From assembly GCA_040751775.1 (NCBI GenBank), contig JBFMGD010000011.1, positions 1-60,174 on the forward strand: 60,174 nt of DNA, written 5' to 3'. The stretch is from JBFMGD01 sp040751775. GTDB lineage: Bacteria; Bacillota; Dethiobacteria; DTU022. Of this stretch, positions 42,815 to 51,324 are shown piece after piece. Numbering within the stretch: the stretch's first letter is position 1; every line of letters starts with the position of its first letter. Below the pieces are notes generated by a model that saw nothing but the letters and a program-made list of their open reading frames with translations, was not told where the DNA came from and searched no databases. The position numbers and the translations under genes were made by a program.

Positions 42815-42999
42815 GCGCGTCAGCCTAAAAAATTATGGAGCCCGGTTTCTATTATACCGCTTTACAGTCTGCCGGGAAAAGAGAACCGAAAAACGGGGTA
42901 ACCCGGCGGCTGCCCGGCAGCGACGCGCTATCCGGCAGGTTTCATGCGCGGCAGTGTGGAATTATCTATGAAACGCTCACGCTTTGAAAGGATAAACCG

Positions 43000-43755
43000 A
43001 TGCAGAAATCGAGTATCCTGGAATACCGCTTGCAGCCGCAACAAATTGCCCGCAAACGAGAGGCTGTGCGGCGCGCTTTTATCGCCGCTTCTAAGAATAT
43101 CACCGGCGGCAATATCACGCGCATGGCTGATTCCGATTTAAAGATCCTCTTTGAACTCTATGACGCGCTGTTTCTGGAACACTTCTGGCAGAAAAATTTC
43201 AAGGGATCCCTCACTTTTTCTCTTTCCACCAGGATGAGCAGGAGCGCCGGCAAGGTGATCAGCCCGCGCAACCTGGCGGATATGCGGCCGGGAGAGGAAC
43301 GGTTTGAAATGCGCATCAGCGTTGATCTGTTCTTCCACTACAACGAACTGAACCGGGCCAAGGTGGTGAACGGCATTACCACCGAAGATGCCCTGGAGGC
43401 CTTCCAACTGGTTTTCGAGCATGAACTCTGCCATCTGCTCGAACTGCACGTCTATAAACAGTCGAGCTGCCGGCACAGCCGCTTCAAAACGATCGCCGTC
43501 AACCTGTTCGGGCACACGGAAAGCTATCATCTCCTGCCGACGATGCGGGAGATCGCCGGCGAAAAGTTCGGCCTGCAGGTGGGCGATACGGTCTGTTTTA
43601 CCTGGGAAGGCCGGGTCCTGGAAGGAGAGATCAGCGGCATCACGAAACGGGCCACGGTGATGGTGCGTGATAAAAAAGGAGAATTCCGCGACCCAAAGGG
43701 GCGCCGCTACACCAAGTGGTATGTTCCGCTATCCAGGCTGCATAAAAAGAAATAA
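43000..43755 (+). CDS. SprT-like zinc metalloprotease
   Basis: A 251-residue protein with a zincin motif H141-E-L-C-H145 in FEHELCHLLE and, 14 residues on, HSRFK (H159), the SprT-type third metal ligand in place of the usual HGxxF. The C-terminal about 65 residues (VGDTVCFTWEGRVLEGEISG) look like a small beta domain. SprT/SPRTN-type proteases degrade proteins crosslinked to DNA. Its closeness to an SRAP gene is notable. It starts a set of closely spaced genes running to ptb (28, 18 and 11 bp gaps). Confidence 0.75.
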   Translation: MQKSSILEYRLQPQQIARKREAVRRAFIAASKNITGGNITRMADSDLKILFELYDALFLEHFWQKNFKGSLTFSLSTRMSRSAGKVISPRNLADMRPGEERFEMRISVDLFFHYNELNRAKVVNGITTEDALEAFQLVFEHELCHLLELHVYKQSSCRHSRFKTIAVNLFGHTESYHLLPTMREIAGEKFGLQVGDTVCFTWEGRVLEGEISGITKRATVMVRDKKGEFRDPKGRRYTKWYVPLSRLHKKK

Positions 43756-43783
43756 CGGTGACATTAATGAAAGGGTGGGGCGC

Positions 43784-44068
43784 ATGGCCGGGATCGAGGT
43801 GAGGGGCTTTGGGAAACTGTACTTCTTGTTCAAGGAGCGGGGTTGGTCAAATCCGCTCACCGTCAATATTGGCGAGCCGCTTACCGCGGCGGCGCTGCTG
43901 GATCAGCTGGCCGTACCGGCCGCGGCGGTGGAGGCGGTTTTCATTAACCGGGTGATCCGGCCGCTCACAACTCCTTTGCACCCGGGCGACCGGGTGGCCT
44001 TTATCCCGCCCGGCATCCCGACGATTCACCGCTTTAACCTCGGGTTTTATAACGCCCGGGAAAAATAA
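43784..44068 (+). CDS. MoaD/ThiS-like beta-grasp protein without terminal Gly-Gly
   Basis: A 94-residue ubiquitin-like protein: LTVNIGEPLTAAALLDQL and NRVIRPLTTPLHPGDRVAFIPP match MoaD/ThiS sulfur carriers. These normally end in Gly-Gly for thiocarboxylation; this one continues past PPG to GFYNAREK, so classical sulfur transfer looks unlikely unless the end is processed. ATG 43784 is chosen because it removes overlap with the protease gene. It is followed closely by buk. Confidence 0.65.
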   Translation: MAGIEVRGFGKLYFLFKERGWSNPLTVNIGEPLTAAALLDQLAVPAAAVEAVFINRVIRPLTTPLHPGDRVAFIPPGIPTIHRFNLGFYNAREK

Positions 44069-44086
44069 AAGAATTGAGGTAAAGCT

Positions 44087-45157
44087 ATGTTTACCATTCT
44101 GGCGCTTAACCCGGGTTCCACTTCCACCAAGATCGGCCTGTTTGACGACGAGACTTGCCTGAAAAAAACGGTCCTGCGGCACTCCGACCAAGAGCTGGAC
44201 GGTTGCGCCGCATGGAGCAGCCAGGCCGATTTCCGCCGGGCCGCCGTCATGCGTTTCCTGCAGGAAAGCGGGATCAACCCGTCTGCGCTAGCCGCGCTGG
44301 TGGTGCGGGGCGGGTTGCTGAAGCCGTTGCCCGCGGGAGTATACCGGGTGGACGAGAGCATGTACGCCGATTTGCTTGAGTGCAAGTACGGCCGCCACGC
44401 CTCCAACCTGGGCGGGATGATCGCTTATTCGCTATCGTGTGAGCAGGGTATTGCGGCCTATACCGTGGATCCGGTGACTGTGGATGAATTTGCGGATATT
44501 GCCCGCTTCTCCGGTCTACAAGGGGTGCCCCGCCTGAGCATGTCCCACGCCCTGAATATGAAAGCAATGGCCCGGCAGATTGCCGCCGGGCTGGGCAAAG
44601 AATACCGCGAACTTAACCTGGTGGTCATCCACCTGGGCGGCGGGATATCCGTCTCCGCGCACCGCCGCGGCCGGATGATCGATGTCAATAACGCCAACTG
44701 CGAGGGTCCTTTTTCCATGGAGCGCTGCGGCACCCTTCCCGCCCTGGCCTTGATCGATCTATGTTACAGCGGCCGGTATACGCGGGCGGAGATGATCGCC
44801 CAGGTTACATCCCGGGGCGGTGTTTTCTCTTATCTCGGCACCAGGGATTTTCAGGCGGTGGAAGAGAGAGTGTCCGGCGGTGATCGGGAGGCCTTAAGCG
44901 TGGTGGAGGCGATGGCTTACCAGGTGGGGAAAGAGGTCGGCGCCATGGCCGCGGTGCTGGCGGGGCGGGTGGACCGGGTTGTCCTGACCGGCGGCATGGC
45001 CTATTCGCGCTTGTTGACCGGATTAATTGAACAACAGGTGGCCTTTATCGCCCCGGTTGAGATAGTGCCCGGCGAAGAAGAGCTGGAGGCGCTGGCAGCA
45101 GGGGTGCTGCGGGTGCTGCGGGGCGAGGAAGAACCGTTAAACTACGGTCTACTTTAG
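44087..45157 (+). CDS. buk: Butyrate kinase
   Basis: A 356-residue acyl kinase of the acetate/butyrate kinase family: ILALNPGSTSTKIGLFDDE, VIHLGGGISVSAHRRGRMID and DRVVLTGGMAYS. The length and VDEFADIARFSGL text fit butyrate kinase rather than acetate kinase (about 400 residues). It turns butyryl or branched acyl phosphate and ADP into acid and ATP. The gap to ptb is 11 bp. Confidence 0.93.
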   Translation: MFTILALNPGSTSTKIGLFDDETCLKKTVLRHSDQELDGCAAWSSQADFRRAAVMRFLQESGINPSALAALVVRGGLLKPLPAGVYRVDESMYADLLECKYGRHASNLGGMIAYSLSCEQGIAAYTVDPVTVDEFADIARFSGLQGVPRLSMSHALNMKAMARQIAAGLGKEYRELNLVVIHLGGGISVSAHRRGRMIDVNNANCEGPFSMERCGTLPALALIDLCYSGRYTRAEMIAQVTSRGGVFSYLGTRDFQAVEERVSGGDREALSVVEAMAYQVGKEVGAMAAVLAGRVDRVVLTGGMAYSRLLTGLIEQQVAFIAPVEIVPGEEELEALAAGVLRVLRGEEEPLNYGLL

Positions 45158-45168
45158 GGAGGCTAGCG

Positions 45169-46089
45169 ATGCATTTTGAAAATTTTCACCAGGTGATTGC
45201 CGCTGTAAAGGGCTACCGCAAATGCCGCATGTGTATCGCCGCGGCGGCGGAAGACACCGTGCTCCAGGCGGTGCGGGAGAGTAAAAAGGAAGACCTGGTC
45301 GATTTTGTCCTGGTCGGTTCTGAAGAAAAAATTTGGCGCCAGGCCATCACGGCCAGCCTCAACCTGGAAGGGATTGAAATAATCGATGTGCGCGATCCGC
45401 TGGAAGCCGTCCACCGGGCCGTGGCGGAAGTGGCTGCCGGTCGGGCGGAGATCTTGATGAAGGGGATGATCAACAGCGCCGATTTTCTCAGGGCGGTGCT
45501 GCACCCGCAGTCAGGCATGCGCACTGATCGCATTTTAAGTCACCTCGCGATTTATGAAATACCCGGCTATTACCGCCTGATTTATATGACCGACGGCGGG
45601 TTGAACGTCAGCCCCAACCTGGAACAGAAGAAGGCGATTGTCCAAAATGCCGTCGAATTTTTGCACGCGATCGGCATGAGCGACCCCAAGGCGGCCGTGC
45701 TTACAGCCAACGAAAAGGTTGACCCCAAGGTGCAATCCACGGTCGACGCCCGGGAGCTGACTTTGGCCGCCCGGGCGGGCGAGCTGCCCGGTGTGCTGAT
45801 CGACGGGCCGGTCGCGCTTGACGTGGCGATCAATTACGAGTCGGCCCTGCACAAGGGTATTGACAGCCCCGTGGCCGGGAAAGCGGACCTGCTGGTCGCT
45901 CCGAATATTGAAGCGGGCAACATCCTGGGCAAGGCGATTATCTACTTCGCCCAGGGCAAGATGGCCGGCCTGGTTCTCGGCGCCAGCCGCCCGGTGATCC
46001 TTACCTCCAGGAATGAACCGGCCTACGGGAAAATGGCCTCCATCGCCCTGGCCGCCTACTCGGTGGTTAGAACCAGGGATGAAGAGTAG
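45169..46089 (+). CDS. ptb: Phosphate butyryltransferase
   Basis: A 306-residue phosphate acyltransferase: ILMKGMINSADFLRAVLHPQ, IYMTDGGLNVSPNLEQKKAI, ANEKVDPKVQSTVDA, GPVALDVAINYESA and the C-terminal VILTSRNEPAYGK. It exchanges CoA for phosphate on butyryl-CoA or branched acyl-CoAs and feeds buk. AGGGAGG precedes the ATG. After its stop comes the remnant of a methyltransferase. Confidence 0.93.
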   Translation: MHFENFHQVIAAVKGYRKCRMCIAAAAEDTVLQAVRESKKEDLVDFVLVGSEEKIWRQAITASLNLEGIEIIDVRDPLEAVHRAVAEVAAGRAEILMKGMINSADFLRAVLHPQSGMRTDRILSHLAIYEIPGYYRLIYMTDGGLNVSPNLEQKKAIVQNAVEFLHAIGMSDPKAAVLTANEKVDPKVQSTVDARELTLAARAGELPGVLIDGPVALDVAINYESALHKGIDSPVAGKADLLVAPNIEAGNILGKAIIYFAQGKMAGLVLGASRPVILTSRNEPAYGKMASIALAAYSVVRTRDEE

Positions 46090-46109
46090 CCCTTTCACAA
46101 GATCGGAGG

Positions 46110-46499
46110 GGATCACGTCAATTTTGCCGCCCTGGGTACGCGACTTCGATTCTCGATACTGAAACGGGGCTCTACCGCCCCACGGTCATGGAAGACCTGG
46201 TGCGCTACATCAAGCTAATCAACGTCTGCGATTATATCCACAACACCCAGATGGACGTCTGGCCCAATGACATCCCCATGACCACCATCCATACGGAAGC
46301 GATCCGCGCCTGGTCGCGGCACAGCCGCAAGCCTTTCGGGATGGGCTGCTACGGTTACCAGCCGACGCTGGACATGATGCGCCGGATGGCGCTGGCGGCC
46401 GGCGGTAAGGCAGAGTTGCGCCGCCGGCCCCGCTTTTTCAGCATCTGCTCCGTGGTCAGCCCGCTGCAGAGGCGGAGTCCGGATGTAGCGGCAAGCTGA
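46110..46499 (+). pseudogene. Remnant of an MttB-family methyltransferase
   Basis: The frame reads RPGYATSILDTETGLYRPTV, then EDLVRYIKLINVCDYIHN, and later MALAAGGKAELRRRPRFFSI and CSVVSPLQ. This parallels the middle of the intact paralogues, for example MLAAVVGGYDQLREKPVAIF and CPSPPLKW in MttB3 at 58698. No start codon or N-terminal part is present, and homology ends at SVVSPLQ before a stop at 46499. It is about 120 of roughly 490 residues, an internal fragment lying between ptb and the sigma-54 promoter of mttB1. ATG 46188 could start a 103-residue peptide, but it would lack most of the barrel. Confidence 0.8.
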
Positions 46500-46515
46500 T
46501 GGCAAAATAATTGCA
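46500..46515 (+). promoter_or_regulatory. Sigma-54 promoter of mttB1
   Basis: TGGCAAAATAATTGCA matches the -24/-12 consensus (TGGCAC-N5-TTGCA) with GG and GC ten nt apart. It starts at the last base of the remnant's stop and lies 54 nt before the mttB1 ATG. Confidence 0.85.
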
Positions 46516-46569
46516 AGGCATTTTAGCGTCACTAAGTTTTAAAGTATCGGTTTCCAAGGAGGTCTCAAG

Positions 46570-48045
46570 ATGGCCAACAACCGGACGACAAAGCGCGCCA
46601 TTTTGCCGGCGCGCTATCACACCGCCCTGGAGCTGCTGACCGGTGAGCAGGCGGCGCAAATTCATCGCGCTTCACTGCACATCCTGGAACATACCGGCAT
46701 GCATATGCCGTACCCGCGCGCCTGGGAAGCCCTCGCCGGTGAGGGCGCCGGGGTGGACCACACCGCGGGGCGGGTTTATTTCCCGCCGGATCTGGTTGAG
46801 CGGGCGCTCGGCAAAGCGCCGCGGGCATTTACGCTTTACGCCCGCGACCCGCAGCGCGACCTCCCCCTGGACGGGCGGCACGGTTACCTCACTCTAGACG
46901 GCAGCGGGCTGCAGGTTATGGATTTAAACGGCGGAGCGGTGCGTCGCTCAACTAAGGCCGACCTTGAACAGGCCACCCGGGTGGCCGACTACATGGAGCA
47001 GATTGCCTTCATGTGGCCGGTGGTAAGCGCCCAGGACTTTCCCCAGGCGGTCCAGCCGCTGCACGAGCTTGCCGCCCAGCTCACGAACACCACCAAGCAT
47101 ATTCAGGCCATGACCGCGGTGAACGGCCGCGCCGCCCGGGGCTCGGTGGAACTGGCGGCGCTGGCGGCCGGCGGCAGCCGGGCGTTAAAGGAGCGGCCGC
47201 TGATCTCCAACTTCCAGTGCAGTATCAGCCCGCTGGCGTACGACGCGGCCGGCCTGGAGGCGGCCTTGATCTTTGCCGAAGCGGGTATTCCGGTCGGCTT
47301 CTTGACGATGCAGATCGGCTGTTCTACCGCTCCGGCCACCCTCGCCGGGAACCTGGCCCAGGGCAATGCCGAAATTTTGGCGGGGATTACTTTTTTGCAA
47401 TCTGTTTTCCCCGGCGCGCCGACCTTCTACGGGTCCTGTGCCACCGTCATGGAACTGAAGTCCGGGGGCGTTGCCTGCGGCGGCCCGGAAGACTTTTTCC
47501 TGCAGGCTGCCGCGGCGCAAATGGCCCGCTTCTACAACCTACCCTCCAACGTGGGCACCTTCGCCACCGGGGCGAAAACCCCCGGCTGGCACGCCGGTGT
47601 GGAGAATGCCGTATCAGGCGCGGCGAGCATCTTCGCCGGGGCGGATATGATGTGCGGCGCCGGCCTGCTTAACGGGGCGCGCATTTTCTCTTTTGAGCAG
47701 CTGTTGATGGATTGCGAAATTTTTGAAATCATGCGGCGCGTCGCGCAGGGCATTGTGGTGGATGAAGAGACGCTGGCCCTGGATACGATCCACCGGGTCG
47801 GCTCCGAGAACCACTTTATGATGGAGCCGCACACCCTGGCTCATATGCGGGAACTGTGGCAGCCTGATGTGATGGACCGTACGCCTTACGAACAATGGCA
47901 CCGTGAAGGAAAAAAGGAAGCCCAGCAAACGGCGCATGAAAAGGCGGCCCGGATCCTGGAAAACCACCAACCGGAGCCGCTTGATCCGAAGCTGTTGCAA
48001 GAGATGGAGAAAGTAATTTTGTCTTATACTACCACGACCAGGTGA
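46570..48045 (+). CDS. MttB-family corrinoid methyltransferase 1 (non-pyrrolysine)
   Basis: A 491-residue trimethylamine methyltransferase family (COG5598) protein predicted to move a methyl group from a quaternary or tertiary amine to a Co(I) corrinoid protein. Features shared with the two paralogues are AGGSRALKERPLISNFQCSI, CSTAPATLAGNLAQGNAEIL, CGGPEDFFLQAA and FATGAKTPGWHAGVENA. The frame is open throughout with no in-frame TAG, so it is not a pyrrolysine TMA enzyme; non-Pyl relatives act on glycine betaine, proline betaine or carnitine. AAGGAGG is 7 nt before the ATG. Transcription is expected from the sigma-54 promoter at 46500. Substrate unknown. Confidence 0.9.
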   Translation: MANNRTTKRAILPARYHTALELLTGEQAAQIHRASLHILEHTGMHMPYPRAWEALAGEGAGVDHTAGRVYFPPDLVERALGKAPRAFTLYARDPQRDLPLDGRHGYLTLDGSGLQVMDLNGGAVRRSTKADLEQATRVADYMEQIAFMWPVVSAQDFPQAVQPLHELAAQLTNTTKHIQAMTAVNGRAARGSVELAALAAGGSRALKERPLISNFQCSISPLAYDAAGLEAALIFAEAGIPVGFLTMQIGCSTAPATLAGNLAQGNAEILAGITFLQSVFPGAPTFYGSCATVMELKSGGVACGGPEDFFLQAAAAQMARFYNLPSNVGTFATGAKTPGWHAGVENAVSGAASIFAGADMMCGAGLLNGARIFSFEQLLMDCEIFEIMRRVAQGIVVDEETLALDTIHRVGSENHFMMEPHTLAHMRELWQPDVMDRTPYEQWHREGKKEAQQTAHEKAARILENHQPEPLDPKLLQEMEKVILSYTTTTR

Positions 48046-48110
48046 ATCTGATGTTAATCACGCTGTTTAAATAAATGGGTGTTTTTAAAAACTGAAAGGG
48101 TGTGTTTGAA

Positions 48111-49292
48111 GTGAGCTATCGTTACGCGGTGTTGGGTGCGGGCCGGCAGGGGACGGCGGCGGCGTATGACATGGCCAAATTCGGAGACGCGTCGCAGGTG
48201 CGGATCGGCGATGCCGATCTTGCCGCTGCCGAAAAATCGGCAGCCCGGGTCAATCGCTTGCTGCAAAGGGATGTGGCGGCGCCTGCCCGGGTCGATGTTA
48301 CCGACGAGGCGGCCCTCGTTGATTTTTTGCGGGGAACAGATGCTTTTTTAAGCGCCGTGCCGTACTGGTTTAATCCCGGCATTGCCCGGGCAGCGGTTAA
48401 AGCCCGGGCCAGCATGTGCGACCTGGGCGGAAACACGGGCCTGGTCTTTGAACAGTTAAAACTGGATCAGGCCGCCGCCGACGCGGGAATCAGCCTGGTG
48501 CCGGATTGCGGGCAGGTGCCCGGCATGGGCAACTCGCTGGCCGCTTACGCCGTCAGTTTTTTCGACCGACCGGAGGATATTCTGATCTGGGACGGCGGCA
48601 TTGCCCAGAAGCCCCGCCCGCCGTTCAACTACTACCTCACATTCAATATTGCCGGACTGACCAACGAGTATTACGGTACGACCCATTTTTTGCGGGATGG
48701 AAAAATCGTGGAGATGCCGCTCTTTACCGAGGCAGAGTATGAACTGGTTGAATTTCCGGAGCCGATCGGCACCCTGGAGGCTTTCGTCGCCGGCGGCGGC
48801 ACCTCCACCGCTCCCTGGACCTATGAAGGTAAGTTGAAGACTTACCAGAATAAAACCTTGCGCTACCCCGGTCATTTCCGGCAGTGGAAGACCCTGATCG
48901 ATATCGGTTTTTTGGAGGAAGAGCCGGTCGATTTCGGCGGCGGAGTCAAGTTGTCGCCGCGCCACGTTTTGCATACGCTGTTTGATCCGAAGCTGGCCCC
49001 CCGCCCTGACGATAAGGACCTCGTGATCTTGCGCATCAAGGGAAGAGGCGATAAAGAGGGCCGCCGGGCTGAAGTCGTGCTCGATGTAATCGATTATTTT
49101 GACGAAGCCACCGGTTTTACCGCCATGGAGCGCACCACCGGATGGCATGCCGCCATCGTCGCAATCTTGATGGCCAAAGGGGTGACCCCGCGGGGCGCCA
49201 GGCCGGTGGAAAAAGCGGTGCCCGGCCCCCTCTTCGCCGCGGAAATGAAGAAGCGCGGCATCCCTCTCAAAGAAACGTTCACCTGGTTATAG
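48111..49292 (+). CDS. Saccharopine dehydrogenase-like oxidoreductase
   Basis: A 393-residue NAD(P)-dependent enzyme. The Rossmann loop YAVLGAGRQGTAAAYDMAKF is at the start; SAVPYWFNPGIARAAVKA and DCGQVPGMGNSLAAYAVSFF are typical of the saccharopine dehydrogenase/L-lysine 6-dehydrogenase group. It may oxidise an amino group on a lysine-like or demethylated product. GTG 48111 is preferred (AAAGGG 10 nt upstream) over GTG 48102. It lies 65 bp after mttB1 with no promoter between, so it is probably co-transcribed. Confidence 0.8.
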   Translation: MSYRYAVLGAGRQGTAAAYDMAKFGDASQVRIGDADLAAAEKSAARVNRLLQRDVAAPARVDVTDEAALVDFLRGTDAFLSAVPYWFNPGIARAAVKARASMCDLGGNTGLVFEQLKLDQAAADAGISLVPDCGQVPGMGNSLAAYAVSFFDRPEDILIWDGGIAQKPRPPFNYYLTFNIAGLTNEYYGTTHFLRDGKIVEMPLFTEAEYELVEFPEPIGTLEAFVAGGGTSTAPWTYEGKLKTYQNKTLRYPGHFRQWKTLIDIGFLEEEPVDFGGGVKLSPRHVLHTLFDPKLAPRPDDKDLVILRIKGRGDKEGRRAEVVLDVIDYFDEATGFTAMERTTGWHAAIVAILMAKGVTPRGARPVEKAVPGPLFAAEMKKRGIPLKETFTWL

Positions 49293-49304
49293 TAAAAGTG
49301 CCAC

Positions 49305-49324
49305 GAGCCGGCTCCGGCCGGCTC
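49305..49324 (+). terminator. Weak terminator-like hairpin after the dehydrogenase
   Basis: GAGCCGGC (49305-49312), loop TCCG, GCCGGCTC (49317-49324), then only TT. It probably slows or ends the mttB1 transcript. The rest of the 224-bp gap before the activator shows no clear promoter. Confidence 0.4.
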
Positions 49325-49516
49325 TTGGCAATAGCGACGGCACTACACGGCTATGGCGGCGACGGCAAGCAGATACTACTTGCTCCGGGGCACTGAATGT
49401 ATTTCTAAGTTCTGCAGGAAAACGGGGCCGCAGTGAAGAATAACATCTATCACGGCAGGCAGCAGGAACTTATATACTGCGGCTGTCATCACAGGTAAAG
49501 TGCGTTCACGTTTACG

Positions 49517-51001
49517 ATGGAGCTGCTGGAAGGGATGAGGAACGTGAACCTGAAGGCGATTCTCAGAGAAAACGTTATTCTTAAATCCGTCCTGAACCAC
49601 GCCGATGTGGCGGTTCAAGTGGTGGACAGCAGCGGCATAACCCGTTTTTATAACAAGGTGGCCGCGGATATGGACGGTATGGAGCCCGAGGAAGTGTTGG
49701 GTAGGCACATTCTGGAGGTTTATCCATCCCTTACCCTGGAATCCAGTTCTCTGCTCAAGGTTTTGGAATTAAAGAAGCCGGTGTTGAATCAGCAGCAGAC
49801 TGTGGTGAACCGTAAAGGGCGCACCGTAACCATGTCTTATTCCACGTACCCCCTGTTTTTTGAAAACGAGATTGTCGCTGCATGTGATATTTCACGCGAT
49901 ATTACGCGTGTCAAAGAGCTTTCTGAACGCTTGCTCGATTTGCAGGCGGAGCTGCTCGGAAAAAAAACGCTCGGTCCGGGGAAAAAAATTAACGAAGCGG
50001 ATCTTCTTTCGGCCGCCAAGTATACCTTTAACGATTTGATCGGCCGGGACCAGAAAATGATCGAGCTGAAGGTTCTCGGCCAGCGCGTGGCGCACAGCAG
50101 TTCGCCGATCCTGATTTACGGGGAGACCGGCACCGGGAAAGAGCTGCTCGTGCAAGCCGTGCATAATGCCGGGCCGCACCGCAACGGCCCCTTTATCGCC
50201 CAGAACTGCGCCGCGCTGCCGGCTACTTTGCTGGAAAGCATTTTGTTCGGCACGGTAAAGGGAAGCTTTACCGGCGCCGAAGACCGGCAGGGGCTTTTTG
50301 AAATGGCGGATGGCGGCACGCTTCTCTTTGACGAGATTAATTCTATGCCGATTGAACTGCAGGCTAAACTGCTGCGGGTGCTCCAGGAGGGCAGCTTCAG
50401 GCGGATCGGAGACAGCAAACTGCGCAAAGGCAACGTGCGGGTGGTTGCTTCGACAAACATGGATCCGATTGAAGCGGTGAAACAGCAGTTCCTGCGGCTG
50501 GACCTGTTTTACCGCTTAAACGTGATTTCTTTGCGGATCCCGCCCTTGCGGGAGCGCCGTGAAGATATCATGCTGCTGACCCGGCATTTTATCGCCGAGT
50601 TTAATAATCAGTTCGGGATGCAGGTTCAGGGAGTAAGCGACCGGGTCAGGGATCTCTTTACCAACTACGGGTGGCCCGGAAACGTGCGCGAACTGAGACA
50701 TTGTATCGAACATGCGATGAATGTGGTCAGCGGCACATTGATTAAAGAACAGTATCTGCCCGCTCATATTCTGCAGGGACTGGCCCAGGCCGGTTCATCC
50801 GCCGCCGGGATGAACCTGAGCAGCGGCCTGCCCCGGGCGGTGAAACAGCTGGAAAAAGAGGCAATCTTGGAGGCGCTCGAACAGTGTGCCTGGAACATTT
50901 CCATGGCGGCGAGGCACTTGAAAATACCCCGCCAAACCCTGCAGTATAAACTGAAGTGTTACGGGGTAGCCGCGGAGAGGTTGCGGGCGGCGGCACGGTG
51001 A
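49517..51001 (+). CDS. Sigma-54-dependent activator (PAS-AAA-Fis)
   Basis: A 494-residue enhancer-binding protein. A PAS sensor domain (about 25-135) with VQVVDSSGITRFYNKVAADM is followed by an AAA+ ATPase (about 175-405) with Walker A GETGTGKE, the sigma-54 loop GSFTGA (GAFTGA with Ala to Ser) and Walker B GTLLFDEIN. A Fis-type helix-turn-helix closes it (AILEALEQCAWNISMAARHL). It is of the RocR kind that controls amino acid catabolism. Four sigma-54 promoters surround it, so it is the likely master regulator of the 46-60 kb region. The ligand of its PAS domain is unknown. Confidence 0.93.
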   Translation: MELLEGMRNVNLKAILRENVILKSVLNHADVAVQVVDSSGITRFYNKVAADMDGMEPEEVLGRHILEVYPSLTLESSSLLKVLELKKPVLNQQQTVVNRKGRTVTMSYSTYPLFFENEIVAACDISRDITRVKELSERLLDLQAELLGKKTLGPGKKINEADLLSAAKYTFNDLIGRDQKMIELKVLGQRVAHSSSPILIYGETGTGKELLVQAVHNAGPHRNGPFIAQNCAALPATLLESILFGTVKGSFTGAEDRQGLFEMADGGTLLFDEINSMPIELQAKLLRVLQEGSFRRIGDSKLRKGNVRVVASTNMDPIEAVKQQFLRLDLFYRLNVISLRIPPLRERREDIMLLTRHFIAEFNNQFGMQVQGVSDRVRDLFTNYGWPGNVRELRHCIEHAMNVVSGTLIKEQYLPAHILQGLAQAGSSAAGMNLSSGLPRAVKQLEKEAILEALEQCAWNISMAARHLKIPRQTLQYKLKCYGVAAERLRAAAR

Positions 51002-51023
51002 TCCGGTCATTGGCGAGAAATAC

Positions 51024-51059
51024 TGCCGAAGTACCGGCACCTGTGCCCGATTATCGGCA
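51024..51059. promoter_or_regulatory. Nested dyad, candidate activator binding site
   Basis: TGCCGA (51024-51029) and TCGGCA (51054-51059) enclose GGCAC (51036-51040) and GTGCC (51043-51047); all arms share one centre at 51041.5. The site lies about 80 bp upstream of the -24 element, a normal enhancer distance. The half-site TGCCGA recurs upstream of mttB2. Confidence 0.6.
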
Positions 51060-51120
51060 TCAGAGAGCAGTTTTGGTCATTATTTATTTCCAATCAAGCT
51101 TGAAATGGGCTGCCTGTAAA

Positions 51121-51137
51121 CGGTATAAAATTTGCAA
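51121..51137 (+). promoter_or_regulatory. Sigma-54 promoter of the NhaC-type transporter
   Basis: CGGTATAAAATTTGCAA: GG (51122-51123) and GC (51134-51135) are ten nt apart, with a good TTTGCAA -12 element; the -24 element is less ideal (CGGTA instead of TGGCA). Confidence 0.65.
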
Positions 51138-51324
51138 CAATTGAAAGAATGAAAGAAAACAGCTAAGCCGGCTTGGGAAAACTGATTGTAATTGACTAAG
51201 AGGATTGCAGCCTATATGAATGATGGTACCTGTTTTCAGTTTTCATTTTAAAGGGGGTGAGGCGGCTGACGTTTGGATTGGTCTTGGAGTTATTAAATAA
51301 CTATATGCAAGGAGGAATGTTTCA

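Larger units (their letters stand above)
51002..51324 (+). other. Regulatory region upstream of the NhaC-type transporter
   Basis: This 320-bp gap holds a nested dyad (51024-51059), a sigma-54 promoter (51121-51137) and a leader of about 175 nt ending in the ribosome site AAGGAGGAA (51309-51317). No reading frame is credible inside it. Confidence 0.6.

Noticed and set aside
46188..46499. 103-residue independent gene
   Set aside because: Its sequence is an internal part of an MttB barrel and homology continues upstream of the ATG, so it is called a remnant.
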